Positions 61,585 through 64,000 of a stretch of DNA of 64,000 bases are shown in pieces. The stretch comes from Rhodoferax sp. Its GTDB lineage: Bacteria; Pseudomonadota; Gammaproteobacteria; Burkholderiales; Burkholderiaceae_C. Every line of letters starts with the position of its first letter. Position 1 is the first letter of the stretch. The stretch is from assembly GCF_018780565.1 (NCBI RefSeq), contig NZ_JADMJN010000005.1, forward strand, positions 372,001 through 436,000, written 5' to 3'. The notes below the pieces were generated by a model. It was not told where the DNA came from and did not search any database. It saw nothing but the letters and a program-made list of their open reading frames with translations. A program made the position numbers and the translations under genes.

Positions 61585-64000
61585 ATGGACCGCTCTTTGC
61601 TCGCTTGGGCCGTGGCATCCGCATTCATCGGTTTGACGTCCTACTCACACGCCAATCCATCCGGTGGCGTCGCTGTCATCGGGAAAGCGACCTTGGATGC
61701 GAGTCAGGCGAACAAATTGGTGGTCACCACTCAGAATGGTGCAGGAACCAATTACTCTGCCATCAATTGGCAAAGCTTTTCCATCCCGGCAGGCAGTACC
61801 ACGCGTATCCAGCAACCCAGTGCCACGAGCCTGTCCATCAACCGGGTGGTGACCAATACGCCATCATTGATCTTCGGTACCCTCTCCAGCAATGGCCAAG
61901 TGGTGCTGGTCAATCAAGCGGGCATCGCCGTGGGAACCGGTGCACTGGTGGATACCGCTGGTTTTACCGCCTCCGTGCTTGGCATGCAGGACGCCGACGC
62001 CCTGGCCGGACGCTTGCGCTTTACCAATGAGGGCTTTGCCGGAGCAACCGGGGTCTTGACGGTTCAGGGCAATATCATCGCCCGTGGTGGAGATGTTGTG
62101 CTGATTGCGCCAAGTATCGAACTGGCCCAATCCGCTGTGGTTGAAGCTCCCGGGGGCAGTGTCATTCTCGCCGCAGGGCGCAGTGTGGAAGTGACCGGGA
62201 GGGGACTCGAAGGCATTTCAATGCAAGTGCAGGCACCAGCCGATCAAGTGCTCAACCTGGGGACCCTGAGGGGTGATGCGGTTGGCATATTTGCCGGAAC
62301 CTTGCGCCATAGCGGCTTGATTCAGGCGACAACAGCGAACCTGGAAGGTGGACGTGTGCTACTCAAGGCCAGTGCCGACGCCTATGTAGAAGGCGCGGGC
62401 CGAATCGAGGCCACGGGCTCCAAAGGCGGGCAGGTCGATGTCTTGGGGCAGCGTGTGGCCGTGATGAATCAGGCTGTCATCGACGTTTCTGGACAGTTCG
62501 GGGGCGGCAACATCCGCGTGGGAGGCGATTACCAAGGCCAGAATACGACTGTACAGAATGCTCAAGTGGCTTATTTCGGTGCAGAGGCCAAGCTGAAGGC
62601 CAACGCGCTGGATGTTGGCGATGGCGGTCGGATCATCTTGTGGGCTGACGATGCCACGCGTGCCTATGGCCAAATTGAAGCCCGCGGGGGCAGCAATGGC
62701 GGCAATGGTGGCTTCGTTGAAACCTCTGGCAAACAGCGGCTGGACTTTTCCGCCCGTGTCGATACCAGCGCGCCCAAAGGGCAAGCAGGCACCGTGCTGC
62801 TGGACCCCGATTTTATTGTGATCTCCAATGGTGTTTCTGGCGCTGACGACGGACAGGTTGCTGACAACAACGTGTTCGCAACAGACGGCGTTGGCTTGAC
62901 CTACACCATCAGTGAACAGGCCATTGAGGCGTTGTCCAGTGGCGTCATCCTGTTGCAGGCGGACAAAGGGATCACGCTCAACAATCTGTCTGACAACCTG
63001 CTCCAGTTGAATAGCGGCATTACATCCTTCAAGCTGGAGACTCTGAACTCTGGAGTAGGACAGGGGATAAGCTTTGTCGATGCCGCCGATGAAATTCTCT
63101 CCAACAATGCAGCCTCAATCATCTTCAACGCCGGAGCAAGTGGCAGTCTGTTCAACATAGGAAAGCTCAGCTCCTCCGGCTCGGGCGGCGGTGCGATCAC
63201 CCTGACCGCGGGCAATGCCATGACTCTGGCAGGTAACATTTCATCCGTCGGAACCCTGGGCGGTCCGATCACCCTCAAGTCAGGGGTGGGCGGCATCAGT
63301 GCAACGGGGTCAGTGCTTCAATCTGACTCGCTGGAGATACTGTCTTCGGGCGCCGTGACCATGTCTGGCGCCAACATCGTCAACAAACTTGCCGCCAGTA
63401 TTGCGGGTAACTTCACTTTCAACAACAGTAACTCATCAGGACTCCAACTTGCGACCGTGGGCAGCACCAGCGGGGTACAAGCGACCGGCGGTGGCGTGAC
63501 CATTTCTTCGGCCGGCACATCCACCCTGTCCATTCAGGGATCGGTTAGCGCAACCGGCAATATCGATCTGACCGGCTACAACGTGCAGGCCATAGGCTCG
63601 GGTATTTCCAGTACGGGAGGCAATGTCACGATCAATGGTGCGCAAGGTATCTTCCTTATTGGTGGCTCGTCCGTTTCCGGTAAAAGTATTTCGCTGACTG
63701 CAGCGCCGGGGGTCGACTTGAATGGTTCTACCTTGAAGCCCGGAGGCGTTGGCGGCATCGGGACCCTGACGGTCAACGGAAATTTGACCATGCTTGGCGG
63801 TGCTACGCTGGCGCTGGATGTCCTGAATGCGAGTGCCTATGACACCGTCAATATTTCCGGGACCTTAACTGCATCAACCGCGGCAGAAGTCATTTCGGTG
63901 GGGGATTTGTCGTCGGGTCTGGTGTCAGGAACCCTGTCGTCCGTTCTGAGCGCCGGCTCCATCGCCGGCCCCGCTCTTTTGTTCAATGGACCCGCTGGAT
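61585..64000 (+). CDS. Two-partner-secretion adhesin (filamentous hemagglutinin type), 5' part
   Basis: The frame runs past the right edge, with at least 805 codons here. A signal peptide (MDRSLLAWAVASAFIGLTSYSHA) is followed by a haemagglutination-activity TPS domain (about 24-145) with NPSGGVAVIGKATLD, INWQSFSIPAGSTTRIQQP and VVLVNQAGIAVGTGA. A right-handed beta-helix rich in Gly, Ser, Asn and Val comes next. GTVLLDPDFIVISNG near residue 395 is common in such exoproteins. It would be exported through an outer-membrane TpsB pore, not seen here. ATG 61585 has GAGG immediately next to it, so a GTG at 61540 is possible and would lengthen the signal peptide. Confidence 0.88.
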   Translation, partial: MDRSLLAWAVASAFIGLTSYSHANPSGGVAVIGKATLDASQANKLVVTTQNGAGTNYSAINWQSFSIPAGSTTRIQQPSATSLSINRVVTNTPSLIFGTLSSNGQVVLVNQAGIAVGTGALVDTAGFTASVLGMQDADALAGRLRFTNEGFAGATGVLTVQGNIIARGGDVVLIAPSIELAQSAVVEAPGGSVILAAGRSVEVTGRGLEGISMQVQAPADQVLNLGTLRGDAVGIFAGTLRHSGLIQATTANLEGGRVLLKASADAYVEGAGRIEATGSKGGQVDVLGQRVAVMNQAVIDVSGQFGGGNIRVGGDYQGQNTTVQNAQVAYFGAEAKLKANALDVGDGGRIILWADDATRAYGQIEARGGSNGGNGGFVETSGKQRLDFSARVDTSAPKGQAGTVLLDPDFIVISNGVSGADDGQVADNNVFATDGVGLTYTISEQAIEALSSGVILLQADKGITLNNLSDNLLQLNSGITSFKLETLNSGVGQGISFVDAADEILSNNAASIIFNAGASGSLFNIGKLSSSGSGGGAITLTAGNAMTLAGNISSVGTLGGPITLKSGVGGISATGSVLQSDSLEILSSGAVTMSGANIVNKLAASIAGNFTFNNSNSSGLQLATVGSTSGVQATGGGVTISSAGTSTLSIQGSVSATGNIDLTGYNVQAIGSGISSTGGNVTINGAQGIFLIGGSSVSGKSISLTAAPGVDLNGSTLKPGGVGGIGTLTVNGNLTMLGGATLALDVLNASAYDTVNISGTLTASTAAEVISVGDLSSGLVSGTLSSVLSAGSIAGPALLFNGPAG

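Overview
The window looks like chromosomal DNA of a betaproteobacterium of the order Burkholderiales, most likely family Comamonadaceae and close to Rhodoferax or Polaromonas. This rests on gene content and gene order: an APS-type cysH beside a DUF934 gene and cysI, an orphan Bug-family receptor, yejABEF, rimP-nusA-infB-rbfA-truB-typA, and smpB-ratA-rnfH. GC content is moderately high. The family assignment is inference from recall, not from a search. Almost everything is core chromosome. I see no insertion sequence, prophage, CRISPR array or integrase. No stretch longer than 300 bases lacks a gene; the longest gaps are 11657-11920 and 4123-4369.

Layout. 1-4122 (minus strand) is an assimilatory sulfate reduction cluster: a TauE/SafE exporter, cysI, DUF934, cysH and the start of cysD. 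4235-6326 holds a nucleoside hydrolase and a ribokinase, a nucleoside/ribose salvage pair, followed by a doubtful 41-codon ORF. 6414-8396 has an orphan ABC binding protein and a receiver-like protein that lacks its phospho-acceptor. 8405-10432 has mnmC, with a decayed methyltransferase half, and yggX. 10563-11656 has two small unknown genes and dsbB. 11921-19961 has a chemoreceptor, argA, hrpA and a Bug receptor. 19971-24736 (minus) runs lptF-lptG-cbiX-cysB-aminotransferase. 24760-28524 has pepA, holC, a small unknown gene, a branched-chain amino acid type binding lipoprotein and tRNA-Ser(GGA). 28618-33281 has an SPFH/NfeD pair, a basic amino acid decarboxylase and fabI. 33405-38894 is yejABEF. 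38932-47354 is the translation operon rimP-nusA-infB-rbfA-truB followed by typA, with a leader terminator before rimP. 47435-54540 has a drug/metabolite transporter, a hydroxyisobutyryl-CoA hydrolase, smpB, ratA, rnfH, a DUF4124 gene, guaB and guaA. 54666-58343 pairs a receiver-GGDEF-EAL protein with a histidine kinase. 58411-61441 is a tight operon of a PaiB-like protein, a TadA-haloalkane dehalogenase fusion and an LD-carboxypeptidase. From about 61585 a very large two-partner-secretion adhesin begins and runs off the end.

Three things stand out. First, one continuous reading frame joins tRNA adenosine deaminase TadA to a complete 313-residue haloalkane dehalogenase, with a ribosome-binding site and ATG at the seam. 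Second, short AT-rich inverted repeats of the form GCTAY-N(5-10)-RTAGC are scattered through the window. They lie inside genes, at a start codon, at two stop codons and in a terminator, and at least one sits in a protein insertion. Third, several signalling or modification domains keep their fold but have lost catalytic residues: the MnmC methyltransferase half, a receiver without its aspartate, and a GGDEF domain reading GSDTF.
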